Assembly (NCBI RefSeq): GCF_965228935.1
Contig: NZ_OZ245846.1
Span: 124,001-188,000 of the forward strand
DNA: 64,000 nt
Direction of reading: 5' to 3'
Source: Ulvibacterium sp965228935
GTDB lineage: Bacteria; Bacteroidota; Bacteroidia; Flavobacteriales; Flavobacteriaceae
The position numbers and the translations under genes are program-made. This document shows positions 52,051 through 60,057 of this stretch, one piece after another. Below the pieces are notes generated by a model. That model was given only the letters and a program-made list of their open reading frames with translations, had not been told where the DNA came from and did no database searches. The stretch's first letter is position 1, and each line of letters opens with the position of its first letter.

Positions 52051-52533
52051 CTATTCTTTTTTATAGTCATGTGCATCTTCGCCATCGCTGGCCTTTCCTA
52101 TGCCCACGAAATCCCCGACACCGTTGATGTATCCCGCATATTCCCTTATGTGCCGTGCCTTTCCATTTTCAATAACAAAGAGCATCATCAACTGGTTACC
52201 GTAAGATTTTCCCTCAATGGTACCGTAGGTCCAGCATTCAAAGCCCACCTCGTTTCCATTGGCAATGATATTCTTCAATTCCCAAGTGGTTCTAGTCACT
52301 CCGGCGTGGTGCTTGAACAATTTTTCCATGGAGGCCTTGTCCTTATGAAGCCCCTGGAACCCGTCCACAGGCGCGAACCAAGTCAGATCTTCATGCAAGA
52401 GTTCCAAGAAAGGGTCCCATTCACCGGTCTGGGCACCTTGGTTGAGCCGATTGTACAACTCAATACCCGTTGACAGTGCCTCTTCATTTACCGCTTTTGG
52501 CCTTAGATTCTCAAAGTTCATTTGTGTTTCCAT
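52051..52533 (-). CDS. SnoaL-like / NTF2-fold protein
   Basis: 160 residues. IELYNRLNQGAQTGEWDPFLELLHEDLTW, then KHHAGVTRTTWELKNIIANG and MLFVIENGKARHIREYAGYIN have the ketosteroid-isomerase-like (SnoaL, NTF2 fold) pattern. Such proteins are small-molecule isomerases or binding proteins; the ligand is unknown. The gene lies 87 bp behind marR on the same strand, with a dyad almost identical to the one upstream of marR in that gap. Confidence 0.8.
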   Translation of the reverse strand: METQMNFENLRPKAVNEEALSTGIELYNRLNQGAQTGEWDPFLELLHEDLTWFAPVDGFQGLHKDKASMEKLFKHHAGVTRTTWELKNIIANGNEVGFECWTYGTIEGKSYGNQLMMLFVIENGKARHIREYAGYINGVGDFVGIGKASDGEDAHDYKKE

Positions 52534-52588
52534 ATTGCATTGATTTTAGATTTACGTTACGGTTCTTTAAATGTTATAATTTGAAACA

Positions 52589-52603
52589 GTTGTAAAACAC
52601 AAC
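52589..52603. promoter_or_regulatory. MarR-type operator A, upstream of the SnoaL-like gene
   Basis: GTTGT-AAAAC-ACAAC is an inverted repeat followed by AATTA. It shares this layout with operator B at 53077-53092, also followed by AATTA. Confidence 0.65.
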
Positions 52604-52619
52604 AATTAGATAAAATTTT

Positions 52620-53072
52620 TTATGCTTCCAAATTCAGCTTGACTGTTTGTAGTTTTTTGATAAGGTCATCTATGTCTTTCTTTGTAAAACCTTTGTAAGC
52701 AATCTCAAACGTCTCTTCAAGTGCATCGATAATAATGGGTCTGATTTCCTTGGAAAAACTGGAAAGACAGATGAGTTTTGTTCGTCTACTTTCAGGATCG
52801 TCCGTACGTTGGACAAGACCGGCATTCTCCAGTTCATCCAGTACGCGAGAGGTTTTGGGTCTATCGTAACCAAACCATTCCGCTATGGTCTGCTGTGGTA
52901 CCGCATCCCGTATAAAAAGTCTATTGATTATTGGAAACAACTCAACCCTTATCGGAACCTCTCTTGCATCAAACTGATGTTGCAGTTCCCTTTTCAACAA
53001 ACCAAAGATGGAACCTGTCAACATTCCTATTGAGGTACTCTTGTCATAGCGAATTCTATTGTTGTTGCTCAT
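52620..53072 (-). CDS. MarR family transcriptional regulator
   Basis: 150 residues from ATG at 53072 (MSNNNRIRYDKSTSIGMLTG). The winged helix is seen in AVPQQTIAEWFGYDRPKTSRVLDELENAGLVQR followed by the wing (DDPESRRTKLICLSS), with dimerisation helices at both ends. An upstream TTG-type extension to 53138 would run through the operator and is rejected. MarR proteins usually repress their own gene and one neighbour and respond to phenolic or redox ligands. The operator pair here supports control of itself and the SnoaL-like gene. Confidence 0.88.
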   Translation of the reverse strand: MSNNNRIRYDKSTSIGMLTGSIFGLLKRELQHQFDAREVPIRVELFPIINRLFIRDAVPQQTIAEWFGYDRPKTSRVLDELENAGLVQRTDDPESRRTKLICLSSFSKEIRPIIIDALEETFEIAYKGFTKKDIDDLIKKLQTVKLNLEA

Positions 53073-53076
53073 AACT

Positions 53077-53092
53077 GTTGTAAACATACAAC
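53077..53092. promoter_or_regulatory. MarR-type operator B, upstream of marR
   Basis: GTTGTA-AACA-TACAAC is a perfect 6-bp inverted repeat, 5 bp upstream of the marR start codon. On the minus strand TATGTTTA inside it matches the -7 consensus (TAnnTTTR), so bound repressor would cover the promoter. Confidence 0.7.
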
Positions 53093-53281
53093 AATTAATT
53101 CGATCGCTCAACTTATATCCGTATAAGTGGAGTTTCAAAAATAAGTAAACTACTTAGACAACATATACCGGTCAGACCCATACCTTCCTACCCAGTGTTT
53201 TGAAAAGTTCAGCGATACGCTGGTTTTACTAAACCTTTCCTAACGTCCTTTCCTGGCCTTCCAACATTAAAAAAGGAATTC

Positions 53282-54784
53282 TTATGGGCTATTCCCTATA
53301 ATTAATTTAACTACCATTTCCATTTCCAAATCTTTTTCTGACAAAACATCCTCAATTGAATACTCGATATGATGGTCGGGAAGTACCCCTCGACCTATTG
53401 GATGCTTTTGATACATGTAGCCCACCTGAATATTGGGGGAAATTCGAACCATAATTTTACTGTTGGGAAGTGCGATTACAATCGAATCGCCACCTGTTGG
53501 CCCCTCAAAGGTTCCGCCACACTCCTCGCCAACAAAGATTGCGTTGGTAGTTTTTTTTATATCCGCAATAATAGCAGCGGTACTTGAGAAACTAATGCCG
53601 TTCATTAAAACGTAAAGTTGGCCCTCAAAAACATTCTCCTTCGGAGGCTGTAATTGTAGGTTATCGCTGTATTCATAATTATTGATGTACAGCTCATTGC
53701 CGAATTTTCTCATATACCTATCGTCATTGTTGAAAAGCAAATCCGTACTGTCCCTTTCTAAAATTACACTCTTCAATGGCCTGAAATCCAAATTGCTCAA
53801 ATATATGTTTTGGTACAATTTATAAGGTTTGTCAGATAGGTAGGATATCAGTTCCATTTCTTGATGTTCGCTTCCGCCCTCGTTATCTCTTAAATCGATT
53901 ATAAGATTTGGTATTTTTTTTTGCTTCAGAGTTCTGAACGACTTGGCTAGAAGTGAGTCATAATCGGGGTCTATGCTCTTATCATAAAAAGATCGGGAAA
54001 TGGTAAGAACCCCATAGTTTTCATCTTCGAACAACTCAAATTTTGGTGACGGCTCTTTGAACCATGATCCTTCTTCCAGGCCATAACGGGCTTTCAGTAT
54101 TTTTTTCCTGTTTTCGATTGAAATTCCATCTACCTCGGTTGATTTTTTTGTATCACTTCCGATGGGTAAATAATCTAACTTAAAGGAGGTGCTCCTGTCC
54201 ACATGCAGGTGGTAATAGAGATCAAATCCATGAAATTCATAGAAAAAATATCTCTCGGCCAATCTTCTTTTTCTCGTCTCTATATAACCGTCAGTAGCTA
54301 TTCCCTCCATCATATCCTTCAAAATTTCGGAAGTGGGTACGTTGTTGATGGATATAATTTTCGAACCATCGGGAATACGCTCTTTTGCACTACAGTTTTT
54401 CAATACAAAAAGCTCATTGCCGATTACCTTAAAATAAAATGGCAGCACTTTTTTGTTCAGCACCTCATTTTCAAGATTCCCCTGAGGAATTGTATAAAGA
54501 TGGCCACAATTTACAGAGGCATTTAACTTGCTGACGATACTCAGAAAGTCCAATCCCGAAATCTCGCCATTCAATGATTTGTGAATACTATCGAATCTAT
54601 CATCAAAATTTTCTTTGTTATTGTACTGGTAAAGTCTTGGATGAACGTATTCGAGTGCGGTTCTCAGAGCATTAATATCTTCTTGGGCCTCGATCTTGCT
54701 CAATTGCATGGGTGTTTGGGCGGTCAGAAATTGACTTGCCAGAAAGTACAGTAGTCCAAATTGAATTAGTCTTTCCATAGGCAC
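53282..54784 (-). CDS. S41 family peptidase, exported
   Basis: 500 residues with a signal sequence (MERLIQFGLLYFLASQFLTAQ). The tail-specific protease fold is seen in NLIIDLRDNEGGSEHQEMELISYL and in LYVLMNGISFSSTAAIIADIKK, whose SST serine is the likely nucleophile, followed by FVGEECGGTFEGPTGG. There is no PDZ domain between them; an N-terminal domain of about 250 residues of unknown fold is present. Bacteroidetes have many such proteins of unknown substrate. Confidence 0.85.
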   Translation of the reverse strand: MPMERLIQFGLLYFLASQFLTAQTPMQLSKIEAQEDINALRTALEYVHPRLYQYNNKENFDDRFDSIHKSLNGEISGLDFLSIVSKLNASVNCGHLYTIPQGNLENEVLNKKVLPFYFKVIGNELFVLKNCSAKERIPDGSKIISINNVPTSEILKDMMEGIATDGYIETRKRRLAERYFFYEFHGFDLYYHLHVDRSTSFKLDYLPIGSDTKKSTEVDGISIENRKKILKARYGLEEGSWFKEPSPKFELFEDENYGVLTISRSFYDKSIDPDYDSLLAKSFRTLKQKKIPNLIIDLRDNEGGSEHQEMELISYLSDKPYKLYQNIYLSNLDFRPLKSVILERDSTDLLFNNDDRYMRKFGNELYINNYEYSDNLQLQPPKENVFEGQLYVLMNGISFSSTAAIIADIKKTTNAIFVGEECGGTFEGPTGGDSIVIALPNSKIMVRISPNIQVGYMYQKHPIGRGVLPDHHIEYSIEDVLSEKDLEMEMVVKLIIGNSP

Positions 54785-55049
54785 ATATAATTTTAGCTTT
54801 ACTCTAACTATATATGGCTAAAAGATAAATCTATCGGAGATTTGTTACACCTTAACTTCAGAAAGGAAATTCCTAATTTTATAATACGGCGAGTTAATGA
54901 GACAGATTTGGTAGAATGAGTGGTTTCCCAAGAATTGTTTGTTTTATGAGGCGATGGAAGTCAAAGGAGTTGATTTCTTTTACTATTGGCCGTGTGAGAG
55001 TTTAGCATGGATTATTGTATAGGAATAGCCAACCACCAATTGTTTTCCT

Positions 55050-55616
55050 TTAATCTTCATTCGTTTCGGTACGTTTATCTTCGGCATGGAAATAGTCCTT
55101 TGTATTTTGTTCAATGGTTTTCTTGAGATTGGAAAGATTTGTTTCCTCCTGCCCTTTAATGGAACCTCCTATCAAAGCCATTATTGATTTTGAAATCATC
55201 CCATTTCCTACGGCGGTAGTGCTTGAACTAATCTTTGTCATTCCATTGATGGGAGTCATGGTCATTGTATAATCCATATCCATAAAGTCGGACGAATACG
55301 ACATAGAAATGGATTCGTCCGGTACGATATCGGTAATCGATTCCCGTATGGTCGTCTTCTGTCCATTGGTATCAAAATATACGTTTGATACCGCGCCTAC
55401 CGTACCGGGAGTACCACTGATATGTTCAATTTTTTGAAACCCCGGCAACCATTCCGACATTTTCCCTTCATCCTGTATAACGGCCCAAGATTCGGTTATT
55501 GGTTTTTCGACCATTATTTCACAGTCATGGGACACTTTAGGTTTGATCAAGCCTAGGGCTAAAAAGCCAATGACCAAGATGGCTATAATTCCAAGGATAT
55601 ATTTTAAAAATTTCAT
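55050..55616 (-). CDS. SRPBCC-domain membrane-anchored protein
   Basis: 188 residues: an N-terminal membrane helix (LKYILGIIAILVIGFLALGLI), then a START/SRPBCC domain (SHDCEIMVEKPITESWAVIQD, MSEWLPGFQKIEHISG, DYTMTMTPINGMTKISS) and a charged tail. SRPBCC proteins bind hydrophobic ligands; the role here is unknown. It is 12 bp downstream of the DNA alkylation repair gene, so it is part of the four-gene set headed by arsR. Confidence 0.8.
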   Translation of the reverse strand: MKFLKYILGIIAILVIGFLALGLIKPKVSHDCEIMVEKPITESWAVIQDEGKMSEWLPGFQKIEHISGTPGTVGAVSNVYFDTNGQKTTIRESITDIVPDESISMSYSSDFMDMDYTMTMTPINGMTKISSSTTAVGNGMISKSIMALIGGSIKGQEETNLSNLKKTIEQNTKDYFHAEDKRTETNED

Positions 55617-55628
55617 AGAACTGATTTT

Positions 55629-56273
55629 TTATGTAGTTACTTTTGAAGCCTCGATCCGTATAAACTCGGGCAGGTAATTTGGTGTACAATTTTTCGGTAC
55701 GACTTCATCTTTATAGAGACCGGTTTCTTCCCCTATAGCAATACATCTTGCACGATGGTTTTCCTGCCATTTGCCAATTTGGCCAGCGGTGTAGTTCATT
55801 GCCCACTGTACTTCAGGTTGTTCATCCGCCATGTTTGCTTCAATAGACAACAATAATTCTTCCGTATTGGAGTGGTCGGTATTCCCCATCCATCGTAACC
55901 TTGCCTGATAATACCAAAATACCCTTCTTTTCATGGACGAAGGACTATCTTCCCAAGATTCAACAAACGCTATGGTTTTCTTGTCTTTCAATAGTTGATT
56001 TGCCATAAACCAATCGGTCAATTGATTTCTTTCAGCGAAATCATGCCTTTGTAAATCTTGATCAATTTGATCAATGAATTCCTTTGTGATGAGTTTTCTA
56101 TCCATAATCAGAATTGCCAATTGGCGTGGAAAAAAGTAGCCAGTGGACCATAGTTCCTGAGCTAATCCATGGTCTTTTTTGATTTCCTTTGCAATTTTTC
56201 GCAAATCGCCAAGTTTCGTGGTATCCCTATTGATTTGAGAGTAAATCCTTTGTGCTTTTTGTGAGAGCCTCAT
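55629..56273 (-). CDS. DNA alkylation repair (AlkD-like HEAT) protein
   Basis: 214 residues, all helical. LSQKAQRIYSQINRDTTKLGDLRKIAKEIKKDHGLAQELWS, DQIDQDLQRHDFAERNQLTDWF and WAMNYTAGQIGKWQENHRARCIAIGEETGLYKDE follow the AlkD/AlkC-type HEAT-repeat layout. Family members recognise alkylated bases, and some are not enzymes. It sits between two SRPBCC genes, in the same direction and 20 bp apart from the next. Confidence 0.8.
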   Translation of the reverse strand: MRLSQKAQRIYSQINRDTTKLGDLRKIAKEIKKDHGLAQELWSTGYFFPRQLAILIMDRKLITKEFIDQIDQDLQRHDFAERNQLTDWFMANQLLKDKKTIAFVESWEDSPSSMKRRVFWYYQARLRWMGNTDHSNTEELLLSIEANMADEQPEVQWAMNYTAGQIGKWQENHRARCIAIGEETGLYKDEVVPKNCTPNYLPEFIRIEASKVTT

Positions 56274-56292
56274 TTTACAGTATTGTTTTTTA

Positions 56293-56739
56293 TTACCAAT
56301 TTCTCAATGCTTTACCATTTTCTAGATATTCCTTTAAGGATTCATGGATCAGATATTTCCAACCGCCCACAAAATTGTCCCTGACCAAATCAGGATTACT
56401 ACGTGGAAAGCTATCAATACCTTCATGGGTGAGTTTCAACTTCGTTTTACTGCCAAGGGGAAACAATTCAAATGTTACGAAAGAAAGCCCTGAATAGCCT
56501 TGGTATTTCCAAGAATATTTGAGTTTTTCGAGCGGTATGACCTCTAAAATTTCACATTCATGTACATAACATCGGTCTTCACGGCCCCCTTCAAAATGGA
56601 ACTTGAGGCCAACTTTCAATTCGAAATCGGGAATGTCAAAATACCATTTTTTCATCAATTCCTTTTCGGTAAGGGCACGCCAAACAAGTTCTATTGGTGC
56701 ATTGAATTCTTGTTCCAATATTAGCGGTTTATGCTCCAT
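56293..56739 (-). CDS. SRPBCC / AHSA1-like protein partnered with ArsR
   Basis: 148 residues. LILEQEFNAPIELVWRALTEKELMKKW, FHFEGGREDRCYVHECEILEVIPLEKLKYSW and FVGGWKYLIHESLKEYLENGK are the AHSA1 (START-like) signature. Such proteins are very often paired with an ArsR-type repressor as here (12 bp apart). The ligand is unknown. Confidence 0.88.
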   Translation of the reverse strand: MEHKPLILEQEFNAPIELVWRALTEKELMKKWYFDIPDFELKVGLKFHFEGGREDRCYVHECEILEVIPLEKLKYSWKYQGYSGLSFVTFELFPLGSKTKLKLTHEGIDSFPRSNPDLVRDNFVGGWKYLIHESLKEYLENGKALRNW

Positions 56740-56751
56740 TTTGATTCTGTT

Positions 56752-57084
56752 CTATAGTTCCTTTTTAGGTTCGGATTGCATTTCGTCCAATAACGAGCCG
56801 AGTTGATTGAATTTTTCGGCCCACATCTTTCTGAACGGTGCCAGCCAATTGGCAACCTCCGTCAGTTTTTCGGGATTAAGATTGCAGTAACGCTCCCTTC
56901 CTTCTTTTTTTATGGTAATCACATCGCACTCCTGCAAATATTTGATATGAAGCGATACGGCCTGTCTGGTCATATCGAATTGGTCGGCCAGGGCATTGAC
57001 ATTCCGTGACTCGGTTGATAACGACATCAATATACTCCTTCGAGTCGGGTCTGCTATAGCATTAAATACATCTCTTCTCATCAT
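56752..57084 (-). CDS. ArsR family repressor
   Basis: 110 residues. MRRDVFNAIADPTRRSILMSL and VNALADQFDMTRQAVSLHIKYL, then ITIKKEGRERYCNLNPEKL are the winged-helix pattern of ArsR/SmtB. No metal-binding CxC motif is present, so it is the type that controls an SRPBCC partner rather than a metal sensor. Two GCAAGT dyads lie directly upstream and are the likely operators. It heads the set arsR-AHSA1-AlkD-SRPBCC. Confidence 0.9.
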   Translation of the reverse strand: MMRRDVFNAIADPTRRSILMSLSTESRNVNALADQFDMTRQAVSLHIKYLQECDVITIKKEGRERYCNLNPEKLTEVANWLAPFRKMWAEKFNQLGSLLDEMQSEPKKEL

Positions 57085-57096
57085 CTTTAATTTATA

Positions 57097-57141
57097 TGCA
57101 AGTATTTCCTTGCAAATATAAGCGCAAGTTTTTACTTGCGC
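57097..57141. promoter_or_regulatory. Two ArsR-type dyads sharing the half-site GCAAG
   Basis: TGCAAG-TATTTC-CTTGCA at 57097-57114 and GCGCAAGT-TTTT-ACTTGCGC at 57122-57141 lie 13 and 38 bp upstream of the arsR start. The second is a perfect 8-bp inverted repeat. Autoregulation is the usual arrangement in this family. Confidence 0.7.
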
Positions 57142-57181
57142 AAATTACTTCACAGCCGAATTTTTCACTTGACCCAATTGA

Positions 57182-57370
57182 CTAGATAAATGCAGGGTCG
57201 GTACTTTCAATTACGGACCTAAGATGAAACCCATGCTTCTTAATGTTCTTGCTTATCAATTCTAAAAATTCCGCTCTAGTAATCAATTTCTGAAATTTCG
57301 AGGAAAGGTTCTTGTCATATCCGCAATGAAGTATAACGGTAAATATAGGGCAAGTAGGCGATCACGAACC
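57182..57370 (-). pseudogene. Possible C-terminal gene remnant next to the cassette array
   Basis: On the minus strand a frame without ATG runs for about 60 codons into TAG at 57184-57182, with protein-like composition: CGYDKNLSSKFQKLITRAEF, LELISKNIKKHGFHLRSVIE and STDPAFI at the end. Its upstream part runs through the attC-like fold at 57331-57458 and is cut by a stop there. It may be the tail of a gene truncated when the cassettes arrived. I do not recognise it. Confidence 0.4.
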
Positions 57371-57458
57371 TCTAAACCATCAAACCTTAATAAAGTGTGG
57401 GCGGGATAACCGCTAAATTTACTACCATCACGCCTATTTGCTATATACATTGTTGTAC
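57331..57458. other. attC-like recombination site 1
   Basis: Ends GTATAAC (57331-57337) and GTTGTAC (57452-57458) pair with one G-T. Inside, TATAG pairs with CTATA, and CAAGTAGGCG (57351-57360) pairs with CGCCTATTTG (57431-57440). The paired arms separated by unpaired bulges and a variable loop are the architecture of integron attC sites, here closing the cassette that carries the 57474-57905 gene. Confidence 0.65.
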
Positions 57459-57473
57459 CCAGTTAAGTCTTCT

Positions 57474-57905
57474 TTAGTCTTTTCCGAGAACATAGGTTTC
57501 AAAGACATATTTCCAAGGCGTAAAAATTATAGGAACAATAATTAACATGAATACTGGGACCCAATCTTCAGCTTCGTTCCCTGTAAGTGTTCCATTTTTC
57601 CATAAAGGATAAGCCACAAAAAATAGCCAAAGCCCTTTATATAAAAACATAAAGAGCATTATTGGCAACATTCTCAATGTGTGAAACACTCCTAATACAG
57701 ATAAGGTTGTGTATGCAGCAATTGAACACCAAGCAATGGCTATTTCAGCATTCCATTCCCCATCATGAGTAATTAATTCGGTCCAGGAATCTTTTCCTGC
57801 AAAAAGAAACATGAGTAAGAAAAATAACTTTAGCACGTAGACTTGAATTGGAAAAACTCCTTTATGCTTATCAGACGGACGAAAAAGCTTTTTTATAAAT
57901 TCCAT
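57474..57905 (-). CDS. Cassette 2 gene: four-helix membrane protein, unrecognised
   Basis: 143 residues, about four hydrophobic segments (YVLKLFFLLMFLF, IAWCSIAAYTTLSVLGVF, LPIMLFMFLYKGLWLFFV, WVPVFMLIIVPIIFTPW). No family recognised. The gene starts 36 nt inside a cassette whose left end TTGTACCCAATTAA (minus strand, from 57940) is complementary to the right-end R'' sequence TTAACTGGGTACAAC, 16 bp past the stop. This end-to-end complementarity is what integron cassettes show. Confidence 0.7.
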   Translation of the reverse strand: MEFIKKLFRPSDKHKGVFPIQVYVLKLFFLLMFLFAGKDSWTELITHDGEWNAEIAIAWCSIAAYTTLSVLGVFHTLRMLPIMLFMFLYKGLWLFFVAYPLWKNGTLTGNEAEDWVPVFMLIIVPIIFTPWKYVFETYVLGKD

Positions 57906-57934
57906 TTTTATACTGTTTGCTTGGCTTTAATTGG

Positions 57935-58082
57935 GTACAACGGTCTAGGCTATGAGTATTTGCTCGGGTTAGCACGAACTTTGGCAATACGCCCCAAGTT
58001 GGAAATTCCTGCGGAATTTCCAAAGTAGGCGAGAACAAGCAACCTGTCCGCCTCTGGCAGATTACTTATAGCCATTGTCAGC
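57935..58082. other. attC-like recombination site 2
   Basis: GGCTATGAGTA (57948-57958) pairs with TACTTATAGCC (58063-58073) with one G-T pair, flanked by GTACAAC (57935-57941) and ATTGTCAGC (58074-58082). A further small palindrome GGAAATTCC-TGC-GGAATTTCC lies in the loop. It closes the cassette carrying the frameshifted gene at 58092-58945. Confidence 0.65.
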
Positions 58083-58091
58083 AAACGTTTT

Positions 58092-58945
58092 TTATTTCCA
58101 TTTTGTTCTTAATTCAGTTCCGATTGGGAATTTTTTTGGCGTAAAATCATACATATAAGTCATTCCAAAACTTCTATTTGTCAGGACAGAATCGACCTCA
58201 ATAAAAAACTCTCCATCTTTCGTTTCTAAGGTCAGTCTATTATTAATTCGGTCATTTTCTCCTTTGTCTAATTCTATTTGCCAAGATATATTTTCTTTAT
58301 CGTTTGGGTCAATAACCTTTTTGATGTTTTTAATTTTCGCAGATACAGGTTCTTTTAGAAAATAGCTTTGCCATTTTTGAGGTATTTGTTTTAAATCAAA
58401 TTCAGATGTGATTGAATCTTTAGTTTTGTGAACTAAATACATTCCACTCGTTTTTGGTTCTAATCCACTGTTTAGATAGTCCGCAAATCTTATGTAGTCA
58501 TTTTCTTTATCCAAACTCCAACCAAAATCAAAGTAACCTGAAAACAGATATTCATTATTTTCCCATTTTACAACTTGAAAGTCGGTTTTGATTTTCAATG
58601 AGTCAATCCCGTATTTTATTTTTGTCGTTTTTGGTTTTAACTCCATATTCTCGGGATATTCAACAAACTCTATTCTTTCGGGATTCAATGTCAGTCTCAG
58701 ACTGTCCATTTTATATGTTCCGTAAACTTTTTTCTTTCTCCACCACCAAAGCAACTGAATAGATAATTTTCATTAATAAAACGTCCATCACTCAATAAAT
58801 CTAGTTGTAGTCCATTATTAAATCCGTTATATGCGTATCTCAGCGTGTCAATATTCTGCGTATCAAATTCTTTGTCATTCGATTTGGTTTTATTATTCGA
58901 ACAACTAAAAATCAAAAACAATATGAGAATTTGAATATATTTCAC
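58092..58945 (-). pseudogene. Cassette 1 gene: lipoprotein, interrupted by a -1 frameshift
   Basis: The first frame, best started at GTG 58945, gives VKYIQILILFLIFSC (lipobox) and continues to SCFGGGERKK, then stops at 58697. The second frame overlaps it and carries on KVYGTYKMDSLRLTL to TKWK at 58092. Joining them gives one protein of about 283 residues without a gap. The shift falls at A-AAA-AAG, in the codon phase of a programmed -1 slippery site; a real indel or a sequencing error in the A-run is equally possible. The stop lies within 5 bp of the attC-like end. Family unknown. Confidence 0.65.
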
Positions 58946-59057
58946 AGTTTTTATCAAATGTTTGCTAACTAATGGATATACGAATAATTCCATATAACCT
59001 TCTTATTTGACTTAAATCTAATACTTTTTTAGCGTTGATCACACTGTTCGCAGTACT

Positions 59058-59294
59058 ATGTCTGTTCCTCATTTTGTGAAAATATTGGAAGTAAAACGCT
59101 ATAGCAAAAATACCATTGAAAGTACCAACACTATTGAACATAAGCGTATGATTGCACTCGCCTACAGTGCAGGTTTAAGGGTCGGCGAATTGATTGACCT
59201 GTGGATTATGGACATTGTAAAATATCAAATTCTACTTTTCAAATTGTCACATACGATATTTCGCTATCATATCGTTAAAAATCCTTTCGTCTAG
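59058..59294 (+). pseudogene. Tyrosine recombinase remnant (integron integrase-like)
   Basis: A 78-codon frame from ATG at 59058. VPHFVKILEVKRYSKNTIES is a typical N-terminal SAM-like start of flavobacterial integrases. It is fused directly to IEHKRMIALAYSAGLRVGEL, the box I region with the catalytic arginine (R41), which in an intact enzyme lies about 150 residues further on. Similarity ends near 59216, after which box II and the tyrosine are missing. So the enzyme has lost its middle and its C-terminus. It is divergent from the two cassette genes, as intI is in an integron. The end overlaps the nosY stop. Confidence 0.75.
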
Positions 59295-60057
59295 ATTTTA
59301 CGGCCAATCGCCATATGGGAAGTAGGGTCCAAAGCAATAACACCGCCAGGGAAACCAAAAGGCCAAAGTCCGTACCAAAGAACTTTTTGAAGACCGCTCC
59401 GGTATAACCCAGGAGTGCCGAAATGTCCAATTTTAAAAGGATAAGTGTTCTTGAAAGGTCAATGGGATTGAACATTGTGGCCGCCAGGGAGAACGTATCC
59501 AACGGATATTCCTCAAAAACAATAAGGGATAGTAAAAAAAGTCCATCGTAAATTACCGCCAAGAACAGCCAAAGCAAGACCGCATATCCAAAACCTTTTA
59601 TCCTGTTTTCGTTGGAAAGTGCAATATTGAAGGCCAATGCCGTAAAAATGAACGTCAAAAAGGCCCCCGTAATCAGCAAAAGCGCAAAGTTGAAAATAGC
59701 TTCACTTCTAAAAAGCCCATAGAGGATAAAGGGAATCCCAAGACCCAGGAACAAGCTCAACGTTAAAGAACCGGCGACTCCAAAATACTGTCCCAGAAAG
59801 ATGGTGGAACGACGCAGGGGCTGTGCCAACAACAATTCGGTGAATTCCTTTGAATTGTAAAAATACATCACCCCAAAAATAGTCCCGATCAAGGGTACCA
59901 ATACGATGATAACATTCATTAAGGTGATGACAGCCTTGGAAAGATCGTTGTTAAGGAAGAGCAGCACAAAGCCCAGGGCCAGATAAAAAAGAAAATATAC
60001 ATAGCTCCAGCGGCTCCGCATCAAATCATAGAAGCTGTATTTTAAGATTTTAAGCAT
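59275..60057 (-). CDS. nosY: NosY-like ABC transporter permease
   Basis: 260 residues with about six membrane helices, including FLFYLALGFVLLFL, LMNVIIVLVPLIGTIFGVMYFY and the LLLITGAFLTFIFTALAFNIAL region; EFTELLLAQPLRRSTIFLGQYFG is typical of ABC-2 type permeases of the Nos system. With NosF and NosD it is needed to mature the copper centres of N2O reductase, probably by supplying sulfur for CuZ. It overlaps nosF by 8 bp. Confidence 0.9.
   Translation of the reverse strand: MLKILKYSFYDLMRSRWSYVYFLFYLALGFVLLFLNNDLSKAVITLMNVIIVLVPLIGTIFGVMYFYNSKEFTELLLAQPLRRSTIFLGQYFGVAGSLTLSLFLGLGIPFILYGLFRSEAIFNFALLLITGAFLTFIFTALAFNIALSNENRIKGFGYAVLLWLFLAVIYDGLFLLSLIVFEEYPLDTFSLAATMFNPIDLSRTLILLKLDISALLGYTGAVFKKFFGTDFGLLVSLAVLLLWTLLPIWRLAVKSRRKDF

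Noticed and set aside
57331..58082. CRISPR or ordinary REP elements in the cassette region
   Set aside because: There are no evenly spaced direct repeats, and the two folds differ in sequence while sharing attC layout and cassette-end complementarity.
58946..58993. ATG at 58993 as the start of the cassette 1 lipoprotein
   Set aside because: It lies outside the cassette boundary at 58969 and puts 16 residues before a clean lipoprotein signal; GTG at 58945 fits better.
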